From contig NZ_JACRSQ010000016.1 in assembly GCF_014384895.1 (NCBI RefSeq), positions 1 through 64,000 of the forward strand: DNA of 64,000 bases, in the 5' to 3' direction. This document shows positions 51,501 through 59,943 of the stretch, one piece after another (the first letter of the stretch is position 1; every line of letters starts with the position of its first letter). The translations under genes were made by a program, and so were the position numbers. The notes below the pieces were generated by a model, which saw only the letters and a list, made by a program, of their open reading frames with translations, had not been told where the DNA came from and ran no database searches. This stretch comes from Bianquea renquensis (GTDB lineage Bacteria > Bacillota > Clostridia > Lachnospirales > Bianqueaceae).

Positions 51501-52578
51501 ATTTGGGAAGCTTGACAACAACATAGTCCAAAGCGGGTTCAAAGCAGGCGTACGTCTTTCCCGTAATGGCATTGGGGATCTCATCTAATGAATAGCCGAT
51601 GGCGATCTTGGCCGCCACCTTGGCGATGGGGTATCCCGTGGCCTTGGACGCCAATGCGGAGGACCGCGATACCCGGGGATTGACCTCGATGACGGCGTAC
51701 TCAAAGCTGTCCGGTTTTAGGGCAAACTGGCAATTGCACCCGCCCTCGATCTTCAAGGCGGAGATGATATTCAAGGCGGCGGAGCGAAGCATCTGGTACT
51801 CCCTGTCTGCCAGGGTGACTGCCGGTGCGATTACGATGCTGTCCCCTGTGTGAACCCCGACGGGGTCAAAATTTTCCATGCTGCACACGGTTATGACATT
51901 GCCTTTTCCGTCCCGCATGACCTCAAATTCAATCTCTTTCCATCCCGCGATACATTTCTCCACAAGAATCTGGGTGATGGGGGATTGCCGCAGGCCATTT
52001 TCCGCGGTCTCCACCAACTCCTTCTCCTCGTAGGCAATGCCTCCACCGCTGCCCCCCAGGGTAAAGGCGGGACGGACGATGACAGGATATCCGATGGACT
52101 TAGCGAATGCCAGGGCGGAGTCCACATCCTGCACGACTTTGGATGGAATGACCGGCTCCCCGATGGATTCCATGGTGTCCTTGAACATCTGCCGGTCTTC
52201 TGCCCGGTCGATGGTTTCTGGCCGGGCCCCGAGCAGCTGTACATGATGCGCCTCCAAAAATCCTTCTTTCGCCAGCTGCATAGACAATGTGAGCCCCGTC
52301 TGTCCACCTAGGGTGGACAGCAAGCTGTCAGGCTGCTCCTTTTCAATGATGCGCTTGATGGTGGGAAGCGTCAGAGGTTCAATGTATATTTTATCCGCCA
52401 TGGCTTTGTCGGTCATGATGGTGGCGGGATTGGAATTGACTAGCACCACCTCAAGTCCTTCTTCCCTCAAGGCACGGCACGCCTGGGTTCCAGCGTAATC
52501 AAATTCAGCCGCTTGCCCGATCACAATGGGGCCGGAGCCGATCACCATGACTTTTTTGATCGTGGGATTCAATGGCAT
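48538..52578 (-). CDS. carB: Fusion: carbamoyl-phosphate synthase large subunit (CarB) with diaminopimelate epimerase (DapF)
   Basis: A single 1346-codon frame. Residues 1-1062 are a full CarB: two ATP-grasp halves (MVIGSGPIVIGQAAEFDYAG and LVFGSGPIRIGQGIEFDYAS) and the allosteric domain ending TELVELNHM. Residues 1063-1346 are a full DapF: FIKMQGAGNDYIYFDC, first catalytic Cys in GKMCGNAIRC and second in GETWACGTGAC. No stop separates them. An ATG at the junction (49392) has GGTGGAG nine bases upstream, so free DapF might also be made by internal initiation. CarB makes carbamoyl phosphate; DapF makes meso-DAP. The functions are unrelated. Confidence 0.9.
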   Translation of the reverse strand: MPLNPTIKKVMVIGSGPIVIGQAAEFDYAGTQACRALREEGLEVVLVNSNPATIMTDKAMADKIYIEPLTLPTIKRIIEKEQPDSLLSTLGGQTGLTLSMQLAKEGFLEAHHVQLLGARPETIDRAEDRQMFKDTMESIGEPVIPSKVVQDVDSALAFAKSIGYPVIVRPAFTLGGSGGGIAYEEKELVETAENGLRQSPITQILVEKCIAGWKEIEFEVMRDGKGNVITVCSMENFDPVGVHTGDSIVIAPAVTLADREYQMLRSAALNIISALKIEGGCNCQFALKPDSFEYAVIEVNPRVSRSSALASKATGYPIAKVAAKIAIGYSLDEIPNAITGKTYACFEPALDYVVVKLPKWPFDKFVYAKRTLGTQMKATGEVMAIGDTFEAAIMKAVRGAEISLDSLNLPRLAEHSGQQLIDQLSICDDERLFVVFAAIKRGISCEQIHEITAIDLWFLYKLQNLARLEQRLEAGEWSEALFETCKKYSYPDAVISRLAGRPVTASRSAAFKMVDTCAAEFAAQTPYFYSTWDEENEAQAFLEDRASGKQTILVFGSGPIRIGQGIEFDYASVHCVWALKEAGYEVVIVNNNPETVSTDFDTADRLYFEPLTPEDVKSIIDTEKPYGVVVAFGGQTAIKLTKYLEKSGVRILGTPADSIDAAEDRERFDALLEKLGIKRPEGDTVMKTEEALAAANRLGYPVLMRPSYVLGGQNMIIAFSDEDIKEYMGIILSHGIENPILIDKYLRGVEIEVDAICDGEEVLIPGIMEHIERAGVHSGDSIAVYPPWNVSGSLTQKLVEFTRNLALALDTHGLVNIQYVAHEGELYVIEVNPRSSRTVPYISKVTGVPMVDLATRAMLGEKLADMGYGTGLYQTPPYVAVKVPVFSFEKLRDLDVQLGPEMKSTGEVLGIGRTMDEALFKGLVAAGYKMEKQGGVLITVRDSDKAEIADIARKFDELGFELYATKGTARILAQAGMGVTAVNKIHESKDNTRTLLESGKIQYIISTSSKGRIPSRDSVKLRRTAVEHAIPCLTSLDTANALANSLRSRYSQYNTELVELNHMRTRKTKLHFIKMQGAGNDYIYFDCMNQEITNPQSLSVSLSDRHFGIGGDGVVLICSSEIADAKMRMFNLDGSEGKMCGNAIRCVGKYLYDTGIVQKQVMRIETLSGVKTLKLYLQNGLVDSATVDMGPAGLSPSSLPVLLDGDTVVNRQVTINGESYAITCVSMGNPHCVIYWEDLDSLDIAKIGSAVENCELFPERVNVEFIRILDNNTVKMRVWERGSGETWACGTGACAAAVAAVLGGHCQKDREILVKLKGGDLEVRYTDETVYMTGKAQMVFEGTVEI

Positions 52579-53663
52579 ATTGACTGCCCCCTTTCCATCA
52601 ACTGCATGAAGTCGTTAAACAGATATTCCGTATCCCGCGGGCCGCCGCAGGCCTCCGGATGAAATTGCACGGAAAAGGCCGGTATATCCTCATAGCGGAC
52701 GCCCTCGCAGGTTCCATCATTGACGTTGACAAAGCTCTCCTTGGCGCAGGCCGGCAGCGATGCGCTGTCCACCGCGTAGCCGTGGTTTTGGCTGGTGATG
52801 TAAACCCGCCCTGTGCTCAGATCTTTGACGGGTTGGTTCGCTCCCCGATGGCCGTATTTCAACTTGGAGGTGGCGGCTCCCTTTGCCAGGGCCAAAAGTT
52901 GATGTCCCAGACAGATTCCAAAGGTGGGAATTTTTTGGTCCAGCAGTTTGGCCAACTCCTGGATGATCCCCGGGTTATCCGCCGGATCGCCAGGCCCATT
53001 GGATAGCATAATCCCATGGGGCTTCCACGCTTTGATCTGCTCAGCTTTTGTGTCCGCCGGAACGGTGATGACCCGGCAGCCGCGCTTCATCAATTCCCGC
53101 TCAATATTGCGCTTTGCGCCAAAATCCCACAGAACGACGCGCTTTGTATTGACACCGGCGGGCGCGGACTGGTAGGCTTCCCGGCAGGTGACGTGGGAGA
53201 CTGCATCCGTCACGCGGTAGGCGCGGAGCTCGCTCTGCAACGCCTCCTCCATGTAGGGTGATGTGGAAATCCGGGCGTTCATGACGCCATGCTCCCGGAT
53301 CAGTTTCGTCAGCTCTCGGGTATCGAGATCATACATGCCGATAACGCCCTTTTCCTGTAGATACTGATCAAGCGTTCTTTCACAGCGGAAATTGGAGGGA
53401 TGCTCACACCATTGCCGGACAATGTAGGCCCTTACGTGGGGGCCGCCGCTCTCAAAATCCGCAGGGATGATTCCATAATTTCCGATCAGGGGGAAGGTGT
53501 GAACTACAATCTGGCCGTAATAGCTTGGGTCTGTCAGAGTCTCCAGATATCCCGTCATTCCGGTGGTAAAAACTAACTCACCTGTGACCTCGCCCGCCGC
53601 GCCAAATCCCTTTCCCTTAAAAACCCGTCCGTTTTCAAGCAGCAAATAGACTTCTCTTTCCAT
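52569..53663 (-). CDS. carA: Carbamoyl-phosphate synthase small subunit
   Basis: A 364-residue CarA. The N-terminal domain includes TGMTGYLETLTDPSYYGQIV. The class I glutaminase domain has the nucleophile in TFGICLGHQLLALA and the His-Glu pair in VQFHPEACGGP. It supplies ammonia to CarB through a tunnel. GGAGGTAACC precedes the start. It overlaps the carB start by 10 bases, indicating coupling. Confidence 0.97.
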   Translation of the reverse strand: MEREVYLLLENGRVFKGKGFGAAGEVTGELVFTTGMTGYLETLTDPSYYGQIVVHTFPLIGNYGIIPADFESGGPHVRAYIVRQWCEHPSNFRCERTLDQYLQEKGVIGMYDLDTRELTKLIREHGVMNARISTSPYMEEALQSELRAYRVTDAVSHVTCREAYQSAPAGVNTKRVVLWDFGAKRNIERELMKRGCRVITVPADTKAEQIKAWKPHGIMLSNGPGDPADNPGIIQELAKLLDQKIPTFGICLGHQLLALAKGAATSKLKYGHRGANQPVKDLSTGRVYITSQNHGYAVDSASLPACAKESFVNVNDGTCEGVRYEDIPAFSVQFHPEACGGPRDTEYLFNDFMQLMERGQSICH

Positions 53664-53702
53664 GGTTACCTCCGTTTCGCCTCCAAATTCTCGACCGCTG
53701 GT

Positions 53703-55109
53703 TTACTCTTCAAATTGCTCTTTCCGATGGCATCCTACGGCAATCGGATAGTCCCCAGTAAAACATCCCGTACAGAAGCGCCTGGCGCTCTCCCTGCAGG
53801 CCTCCTTCAATCCCTTGGTGCTGATAAATCCCAGGCTATCCGCTCCAATGTGTTTGGCAATCTCCTCCACGCTCATCCGGTTGGCAATGAGATTTTCCTC
53901 ACTGTCAATGTCCGTTCCAAAATGGCAGGTATGGCGAAAGGGCGGCGAGGAGATTCGCATGTGGACCTCCTTGGCCCCAGCATTCTTCAGGCTTTTGATA
54001 ATCTTTGCGCTTGTGGTCCCCCGGACAATGGAATCATCCACCAGCACCACCCGCTTTCCCTCAATGTTGGCTCGCAACGGGTTTAATTTCAGCCGTACCG
54101 CGGCATCGCGCTGCGCCTGGGAAGGAAAGATGAAACTGCGGCCAATATAGCGGTTTTTGACAAAACCGGAGACATTGGGCAGATGGCTGGCGTAGGCGTA
54201 TCCTTCCGCCGATTCCAGTCCGCTGTCCGGCACCCCGCATACCACGTCGGCATCCACGGGATATTCCTTCGCCAGCTGGATTCCCATATTAAACCGCGCC
54301 TGGTATACGCTCAGCCTGTCAATGACGGAATCGGTTCTTGCAAAGTATACGTACTCAAAAATGCACAGCCCTTCATTTTCACAGGGAAGAACCTTCTGGC
54401 TTGTGTATGTACCATCTCCCTGGATTACGATCATCTCTCCCGGCTCCACGTCCCGGATAAACTCAAATCCCGCACTGTCCAGGGCACAGCTTTCGGACGC
54501 CACCGCCATGCCGTGTTGGCTTCGCCCCAGACATAGCGGGCGGAAGCCGAAGCTGTCCCGAACGGCGATGATTTTATTCTTGCTGGACAGAACCAGCAGG
54601 GAAAACGCACCTTTCAATTGCTTCGATGCTTCCGCGACCCCCGCCTCGATACTGCCCCGATGGAGAGCCTCATAGGCGATGAGAAGGGATATGGCCTCAC
54701 TGTCATTGGTGGCTGTAAAATCGCAGCCCACGGATAGGAGCCGTTCTCTGATTTCCGCCGCATTGACGATATTCCCGTTGTGGGCTACGGCGATGCGCCC
54801 TTCCAGATACTCCTTGACAATAGGCTGAACATTAGCCTTTGTATTATTCCCCGTCGTCGAATAGCGGACATGTCCAATGGCTTCCGATGCATCGGGAAGT
54901 TCGCTCAAAACAGAGGGCGAAAAAACTTCGCTGACTAACCCAACATCCTTGTGGCAAAGGATGGAGCTGTCCTTCAAAAGCGCGATTCCTGCACCCTCCT
55001 GCCCTCTGTGCTGCAATGCCAAAAGCGCATTGTAGGTGATGCCCGCCGCTTCCCCTGCTCTGCTGACCACGCCAAAAATACCGCATTCCTCTCGAAGCTT
55101 TTCCATCAT
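53703..55109 (-). CDS. purF: Amidophosphoribosyltransferase
   Basis: About 468 residues. A short propeptide (MEKLREE) precedes the catalytic Cys in CGIFGVVSRAG. Further motifs are ALQHRGQEGAGIA, the PRPP loop VVLVDDSIVRGTTS and a C-terminal CTGCFTGDYP with other cysteines matching the [4Fe-4S] ligands of Bacillus PurF. It starts purine synthesis by making phosphoribosylamine from PRPP and glutamine. The start is uncertain by three codons. It lies between the ANTAR gene and carA. Confidence 0.96.
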   Translation of the reverse strand: MMEKLREECGIFGVVSRAGEAAGITYNALLALQHRGQEGAGIALLKDSSILCHKDVGLVSEVFSPSVLSELPDASEAIGHVRYSTTGNNTKANVQPIVKEYLEGRIAVAHNGNIVNAAEIRERLLSVGCDFTATNDSEAISLLIAYEALHRGSIEAGVAEASKQLKGAFSLLVLSSKNKIIAVRDSFGFRPLCLGRSQHGMAVASESCALDSAGFEFIRDVEPGEMIVIQGDGTYTSQKVLPCENEGLCIFEYVYFARTDSVIDRLSVYQARFNMGIQLAKEYPVDADVVCGVPDSGLESAEGYAYASHLPNVSGFVKNRYIGRSFIFPSQAQRDAAVRLKLNPLRANIEGKRVVLVDDSIVRGTTSAKIIKSLKNAGAKEVHMRISSPPFRHTCHFGTDIDSEENLIANRMSVEEIAKHIGADSLGFISTKGLKEACRESARRFCTGCFTGDYPIAVGCHRKEQFEE

Positions 55110-55127
55110 GATTTGCACGCTTTCCTT

Positions 55128-55697
55128 TCAACTTTCATAGGTTTGCAGAATCCCCTCCGCCACTTCCCGCCGGGTTCTGCGAGTGTCCATTGCCTGTTTT
55201 TCGATATGCCGGTGTGCTTGCGCCTCCGTCATGTTCAAATATTGGATCAAACAGCATTTTGCTCGATCGACAAGCCTGATTTCCTCGATTTTTTGCTGCA
55301 GCTTTACATTTTCCCTTTGCAGGACCATAAGCCTTCGCCTGGCCGTTAACACCATCTTGACCGCGTGGTAGAAAAATGCGCGGTTAATTGGCTTTGGAAC
55401 GACCACCACGCCATACTCCTCCACCTTGGCTTCCACATCCTCCGCCACATCCGCCTTCACGACCAGGATGATGCCGCAGACATTGGTTTCCGCTATATTC
55501 ATGGCCAGATCATGGCCAAATTCATCGATCAGCGGCGCGTTGATGATGACCAAGTCCGGAGCCTTTTCCAGGAATGCGCGCCTCGCCTCGGAACCGCTGG
55601 AAATGGTTCCCGCGACGGAAAATGACTGAGACCGCAAAAATTCTGTCAATACCGTGTTTCCTTTTTCCGTACTGGATACGATTATGACGTTGTCCAT
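55128..55697 (-). CDS. ANTAR-domain antiterminator with pseudo-receiver
   Basis: A 189-residue protein. The N-terminal receiver-like domain (about 1-115) has Asn where the phosphoryl-accepting Asp is expected (PDLVIINAPL). A coiled-coil linker and a C-terminal ANTAR RNA-binding domain (LNMTEAQAHRHIEKQAMDTR, about 155-189) follow. ANTAR proteins bind paired hexaloop hairpins in leader RNAs to prevent termination. Its place between glnA and purF suggests it controls nitrogen or nucleotide genes here. The lack of the Asp implies control by ligand or partner rather than phosphorylation. Confidence 0.9.
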   Translation of the reverse strand: MDNVIIVSSTEKGNTVLTEFLRSQSFSVAGTISSGSEARRAFLEKAPDLVIINAPLIDEFGHDLAMNIAETNVCGIILVVKADVAEDVEAKVEEYGVVVVPKPINRAFFYHAVKMVLTARRRLMVLQRENVKLQQKIEEIRLVDRAKCCLIQYLNMTEAQAHRHIEKQAMDTRRTRREVAEGILQTYES

Positions 55698-55719
55698 GTC
55701 GTCTCACCCTCTCTGCGCG

Positions 55720-57039
55720 CTATACCTGGATAAAATACAGCCGATGCTCTAATTCCTGCTTGTCTTCCGCCTCCTTAAACTGCTTCCACTGTTCCTTTTT
55801 GGCCTTCAAGTAAAACGATCGTATTTTCTCCGGCATGACCTGTTGCAGAAATGTACTCTTTACCGCCGCGTCCAGCGCTTCTTTTAAAGACCTGGGCAGC
55901 TTTTGCAATGTCTGAAGTTCCTCCTCGCTGGCCGTAAACAAATCCAGATTTAAGGGGGCTGGCAGCTTCTTGTGTTCGCGAATGCCTTCCAATCCTGCCT
56001 TGATCAACAGGGTGAAGGCCAAATAGGGATTGCAGGCTAGATCCGGTGATCGAAGCTCCATCCGGCTTCTCTCTCCCACTGTCGCAGGGATTCGAATGAG
56101 CTGCGATCGATTTTGATGGGACCAGGATATATATCCGGGCGCTTCGCTGTTGCCCAGCCGTCTGTACGAATTGGTGATGGGATTCAAGAACAATGTGATT
56201 TCACAAATCCGGTCGAGAATTCCTGCGATAAAGCTTTCGGCCTCCTGGTTGTGGGAGTAACCGTCGGTTCGAAAGATATTCACACCGTCGCGGAACAGCG
56301 ATAGATTGATGTGCAGGCCGCTGCCCCATGCATCGGCCAAGGGTTTTGGCATAAAGGATGCGCACAGGCCATTGCGGTTGGCGATGGTTTTGACAACGGA
56401 TTCAAAATGGATCACATTATCCGCCGCCGTCAGCGCATCGCTGTACCGGAAATCCACCTCGTTCTGCCCTGGTCCGTGTTCGTGGTGGGAACTCTCCGGT
56501 TTGATCCCCATCTCCTCCAGGGTGAGGCAGATCTCCCGCCGCACATTTTCTCCCCGGTCTAGGGGCGCAATGTCGCAATACCCCGCGCGGTCCTGGGGTA
56601 TGCTCGTCGGGTTTCCCTTCTCGTCCAGCTCAAACAGATAGAACTCGCACTCCGTGCCCACCTGGCATGTGAGGCCTAAGGCATTGAGTTCCGCCACCGC
56701 TTGTTTTAGCAGCTGGCGCCCGTCCCCGGCAAAGGGTGTACCGTCAGGGTGCCGGATATCGCAGAAAAAACGGACGACACGGCCGTGAGATGGCCTCCAC
56801 GGCAGCACTGTCAGCGTCGAAGGGTCCGGGATCAGAAATAGATCCGATTCCTTCACGTTCATAAATCCTTCCACTGCTGACGCCGCAAAGGATATTCCCG
56901 TCTCAAACGCCCGCGGCAATTCGTCCGGCATGATGGCAATATTTTTTTGATGCCCATACACATCGCAGAACGCCAGTCGAATAAATTTCACATCGTTTTC
57001 TTCGACAAATTGAAGAATCTCACTCGCTTTATACTTCAT
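55720..57039 (-). CDS. glnA: Glutamine synthetase, type I (short form)
   Basis: A 439-residue GSI of the alpha type. It has the N-terminal beta-grasp domain (FIRLAFCDVYGHQKNIAIM), metal site GTECEFYLFE, HHEHGPGQNEVDFRY, SGLHINLSLF, the nucleotide region RLGNSEAPGYISWSHQN and RIPATVG. It lacks the adenylylation-loop Tyr insert of beta-type enzymes. It makes glutamine from glutamate and ammonia. GGAGG lies before the start and a 16-bp palindrome about 30 bases upstream. The ANTAR gene follows after 22 bp. Confidence 0.96.
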   Translation of the reverse strand: MKYKASEILQFVEENDVKFIRLAFCDVYGHQKNIAIMPDELPRAFETGISFAASAVEGFMNVKESDLFLIPDPSTLTVLPWRPSHGRVVRFFCDIRHPDGTPFAGDGRQLLKQAVAELNALGLTCQVGTECEFYLFELDEKGNPTSIPQDRAGYCDIAPLDRGENVRREICLTLEEMGIKPESSHHEHGPGQNEVDFRYSDALTAADNVIHFESVVKTIANRNGLCASFMPKPLADAWGSGLHINLSLFRDGVNIFRTDGYSHNQEAESFIAGILDRICEITLFLNPITNSYRRLGNSEAPGYISWSHQNRSQLIRIPATVGERSRMELRSPDLACNPYLAFTLLIKAGLEGIREHKKLPAPLNLDLFTASEEELQTLQKLPRSLKEALDAAVKSTFLQQVMPEKIRSFYLKAKKEQWKQFKEAEDKQELEHRLYFIQV

Positions 57040-57066
57040 GCCGTTTCCTCCTTCTCATCCTCGGTC

Positions 57067-57082
57067 CTGTAAAATTTTACAG
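57067..57082. promoter_or_regulatory. Perfect 16-bp palindrome upstream of glnA
   Basis: CTGTAAAATTTTACAG, centred about 35 bases before the glnA start codon. The half-sites (TGTAA/TTACA) look like those of GlnR/TnrA, but the spacing is shorter than their N7 consensus. It could be an operator for another regulator. The rest of 57083-57174 shows no clear feature. Confidence 0.5.
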
Positions 57083-57174
57083 CCCTATTTCTGTTCAAAC
57101 TCTTTCCAAACAAATTGACCCCTCACAGCGACCCGCTCCAGCTCCATATGATCGCCGCCGGGCCGGCCCCCTCA

Positions 57175-57602
57175 GTCTGTACTATTTCCATCCCCATACT
57201 CCATGTGCGATTTGGCAGAATAATACTATTGTAACCCACAGTCAAATGACAATAAATATAGCATTCAGCCATTTTAATAAAATTATGCCAGACCAGTTAT
57301 AGACTGATATCTATGGATTCTAACCGCTCTTTTTCGGTTATAATGCTGTGTTCGCGTCCCTCCAAGCACCTGATTCAAGGTGGCAGAAAAGTAATACTCA
57401 GCGGCAGATCCGATCTATTTCCCATCGTTCCCACAGATAAATTTCACTCCAATAGCAGTTGTTTTGCCTCTTCTAAGCAAATTGCATTCTGCCTTTGAAT
57501 CGGTGTCTGACCTGTAACAGATTTATAGATTCTTGCCAAATGACACATGCGGACACTGAACGGCTGGGCGACCTCACCTGCGCGGAGGTTACTCCCACTC
57601 TT
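57175..57602 (-). pseudogene. Decayed AraC-family regulator fragment (copy 2)
   Basis: Directly after the guaA stop, the minus strand reads VAQPFSVRMCHLARIYKSVTG, then QTPIQRQNAICLEEAKQLLLE, a recognisable AraC helix-turn-helix, before a stop. The second half (NLSVGTMGNRSDL ... ITEKERL) is degraded by further changes. There is no start. It is the same gene as the relic at 6660-7053, and here the first helix-turn-helix is better preserved while copy 1 keeps the second better. Confidence 0.8.
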
Positions 57603-59129
57603 TTACTCCCATTCGATTGTGGCCGGAGGTTTGGATGTGATGTCGTAGACGACGCGGCTGCACCCTGGCACCTCGTTGACCATCCTCGTGGACAAAACCT
57701 TGAGCAGCTCATAGGGAAGCTCTGCGAATTCCACCGTCATGGCATCCCGGCTGGTCACCGCCCGGACCGCCACAACGTATTCGTAGGTCCTGGCGTCGCC
57801 CATGACACCGACGGTCTGAACCCCCGTCATGACGGTGAAATACTGCCAGATCTCTTGATCCAGCCCAGCCTTTGCAACCTCTTCCCGCAGGATCCAGTCC
57901 GTCCTGCGCACAATGTCCAGCTTTTCCTCGGTGATCTCCCCCATGACCCGGATGGCAAGGCCCGGCCCTGGGAATGGCTGTCTCCACACAAGCTTATGGG
58001 GAATCCCCAGGCTTTCGCCAAGCCGGCGAACTTCATCTTTAAATAGGGGGCGCAGCGGTTCGATAAGCCCTTTAAAAGAAATATTGGGGGGCAATCCGCC
58101 GACATTGTGATGGCTTTTGATCACGGCCCCATTCTCCCCGCCGCTCTCAATGACGTCCGGGTAGATGGTCCCCTGCACAAGGTAATCTCCGTTGATTTTA
58201 ACGGCTTCCTCCTCAAAGACTCGCATGAACTCTTCTCCGATGATCTTCCTCTTCTCTTCCGGCTCCGAAACTCCCTTCAGCCGATTTAAAAACCGCTGAG
58301 AAGCATCCACCTTGACGATCTTCATCCCCAACTGTGCTTGATAAAACGCCATAACTTCGTCGGCTTCATGCATCCGCAGCAGTCCATGGTCAACGAAGAT
58401 ACAGGTCAACCGCTCCCCGATGGCCTTGTGAACCAGCACCGCGGCCACGGATGAATCCACGCCGCCTGACAGAGCGCAGACGACCTGAGAATCCCCCGCC
58501 TGCTCCTGGATCTGCCGGATGAGAACATCTCCCAAATTGTCCATGGACCAATCTCCCGCACAGCCGCAAATCTCGTAGCAAAAATTTCGAATGATTCGAT
58601 CTCCCTGGGGAGAGTGCTTGACTTCTGGGTGGAATTGAACCCCGTACTGCCGTTTTTCCTCATTGGCAAAGGCGGCCACAGGGCAATCCGGTGTGGTCGC
58701 GATGGCAGTAAATCCCGGAGGCATCACTGTGACCTTATCCCGGTGATTCATCCATACAGTCTCGGCGGTTACGTCCTGAAAGAGGGGATGGCGATCATAG
58801 TGGATGGCGGTATGACCAAATTCGGATACGCAAGCAGAGCCAACCTCCCCATGATACTGGTAGGTCAGCTCCTGCATTCCATAACAAATTCCCAAAATCG
58901 GGATGCCGCATTCCAGCACCCTAGCGTCACAGTGCTTCGATCCTTCTGCGTAGACGCTATCCGGACCTCCGCTAAAAATGATCCCCTTGACATGTTCACC
59001 GCAGATGCGGTCAAGGGACGCGTTGTAGGGGATAATCTCCGTAAATACCCCCGCTTCCCTTACACACCGCGCAATAAGCTGGGTGTACTGTCCTCCAAAA
59101 TCCAAGACCACGATTGTTTCATTTTCCAT
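57603..59129 (-). CDS. guaA: GMP synthase (glutamine-hydrolysing)
   Basis: A 508-residue GuaA. The class I glutaminase has the Cys in ILGICYGMQELTY and His-Glu in QFHPEVKHSP. The ATP-pyrophosphatase P-loop is ALSGGVDSSVAAVL, and the C-terminal dimerisation domain ends PPATIEWE. It converts XMP to GMP. It lies between gltB3 and the AraC relic; the partner guaB is elsewhere (15.7 kb). Confidence 0.97.
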   Translation of the reverse strand: MENETIVVLDFGGQYTQLIARCVREAGVFTEIIPYNASLDRICGEHVKGIIFSGGPDSVYAEGSKHCDARVLECGIPILGICYGMQELTYQYHGEVGSACVSEFGHTAIHYDRHPLFQDVTAETVWMNHRDKVTVMPPGFTAIATTPDCPVAAFANEEKRQYGVQFHPEVKHSPQGDRIIRNFCYEICGCAGDWSMDNLGDVLIRQIQEQAGDSQVVCALSGGVDSSVAAVLVHKAIGERLTCIFVDHGLLRMHEADEVMAFYQAQLGMKIVKVDASQRFLNRLKGVSEPEEKRKIIGEEFMRVFEEEAVKINGDYLVQGTIYPDVIESGGENGAVIKSHHNVGGLPPNISFKGLIEPLRPLFKDEVRRLGESLGIPHKLVWRQPFPGPGLAIRVMGEITEEKLDIVRRTDWILREEVAKAGLDQEIWQYFTVMTGVQTVGVMGDARTYEYVVAVRAVTSRDAMTVEFAELPYELLKVLSTRMVNEVPGCSRVVYDITSKPPATIEWE

Positions 59130-59162
59130 GGAAATTCCTCCGATTGTCGCTTAATCCCTACC

Positions 59163-59882
59163 TCAGTTATTGGTATAGAGTTGCTTATATGGGTTGCTTG
59201 TATTCGGCTCAAGCAAATAAAATTTGCTGTCCAAGATTTTCGACGAATCCTTCTCAAATTCCTCTCCGAATTCTTCTATATAGCCCTGTATCTCGTCTAG
59301 ATCGCTGGGCATAGCCTCCCGCACATGGACCTGTGATGGAAGGGTCATGGGAAAGTCCTCACACCGGATGAAGATTTTGCCGCCGTGCATTCCCGTCGCA
59401 CAGAAGTTTCCAACCGGTACCGGAGCATCCGCCAAGTTTAAAACGATAATGCGGCCTCCGGCTTGATATTCCCCTAGGAAACTCCCTGCCGTGCCCCCGA
59501 CCACCAGAACCGGAGCTTTATCCTGATACGCCTTCATGTGAATTCCCGCTCGATACCCCGTGTCCTTCTCAACATAGATGCGGCCGCCTCGCATGGCGTA
59601 TCCGGTGGCATCTCCGGCCCTCCCGTGAATGAAAATGATGCCGTCGTTCATGGTGTCACCGGTAGCCTCCTGCACATTGCCGTAGACCCGGATTGTGCTC
59701 CCATCAAGGTATGCGCCCAGAGCATTGCCGGGGACACCCTCGATCTCAATATGTTTCCCTTTGAGCCCGCTTCCGATGTATCGCTGACCAAAACAGTCTG
59801 TAATCAGAATATGATCCTCTTTTGCGTCTCGCACTCGCTGGCTTAACTCCTGAAAATGCATCAAACCTGCTTGTATTCTCAT
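59163..59882 (-). CDS. Glutamate synthase GXGXG-domain subunit (GltB3-like)
   Basis: About 239 residues of right-handed beta-helix with repeated Gly motifs (GSGLKGKHIEIEGVPGNALG, GNVQEATGDTMNDG, GRAGDATGYAMRGG). This equals the C-terminal alpha-subunit domain of glutamate synthase, here a separate protein as in archaeal-type enzymes. The start MRIQAGLMHFQ follows GGAGG by six bases; an alternative start adds 27 residues. It is the last gene of the gltB1-gltB2-ferredoxin-oxidoreductase-gltB3 operon. Confidence 0.9.
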   Translation of the reverse strand: MRIQAGLMHFQELSQRVRDAKEDHILITDCFGQRYIGSGLKGKHIEIEGVPGNALGAYLDGSTIRVYGNVQEATGDTMNDGIIFIHGRAGDATGYAMRGGRIYVEKDTGYRAGIHMKAYQDKAPVLVVGGTAGSFLGEYQAGGRIIVLNLADAPVPVGNFCATGMHGGKIFIRCEDFPMTLPSQVHVREAMPSDLDEIQGYIEEFGEEFEKDSSKILDSKFYLLEPNTSNPYKQLYTNN

Positions 59883-59943
59883 CTCCGACCTCCGTTCCGC
59901 CGCTGTGCGGCTAGGGCTTTTCTCCGATACCGCCATGGCTTTC

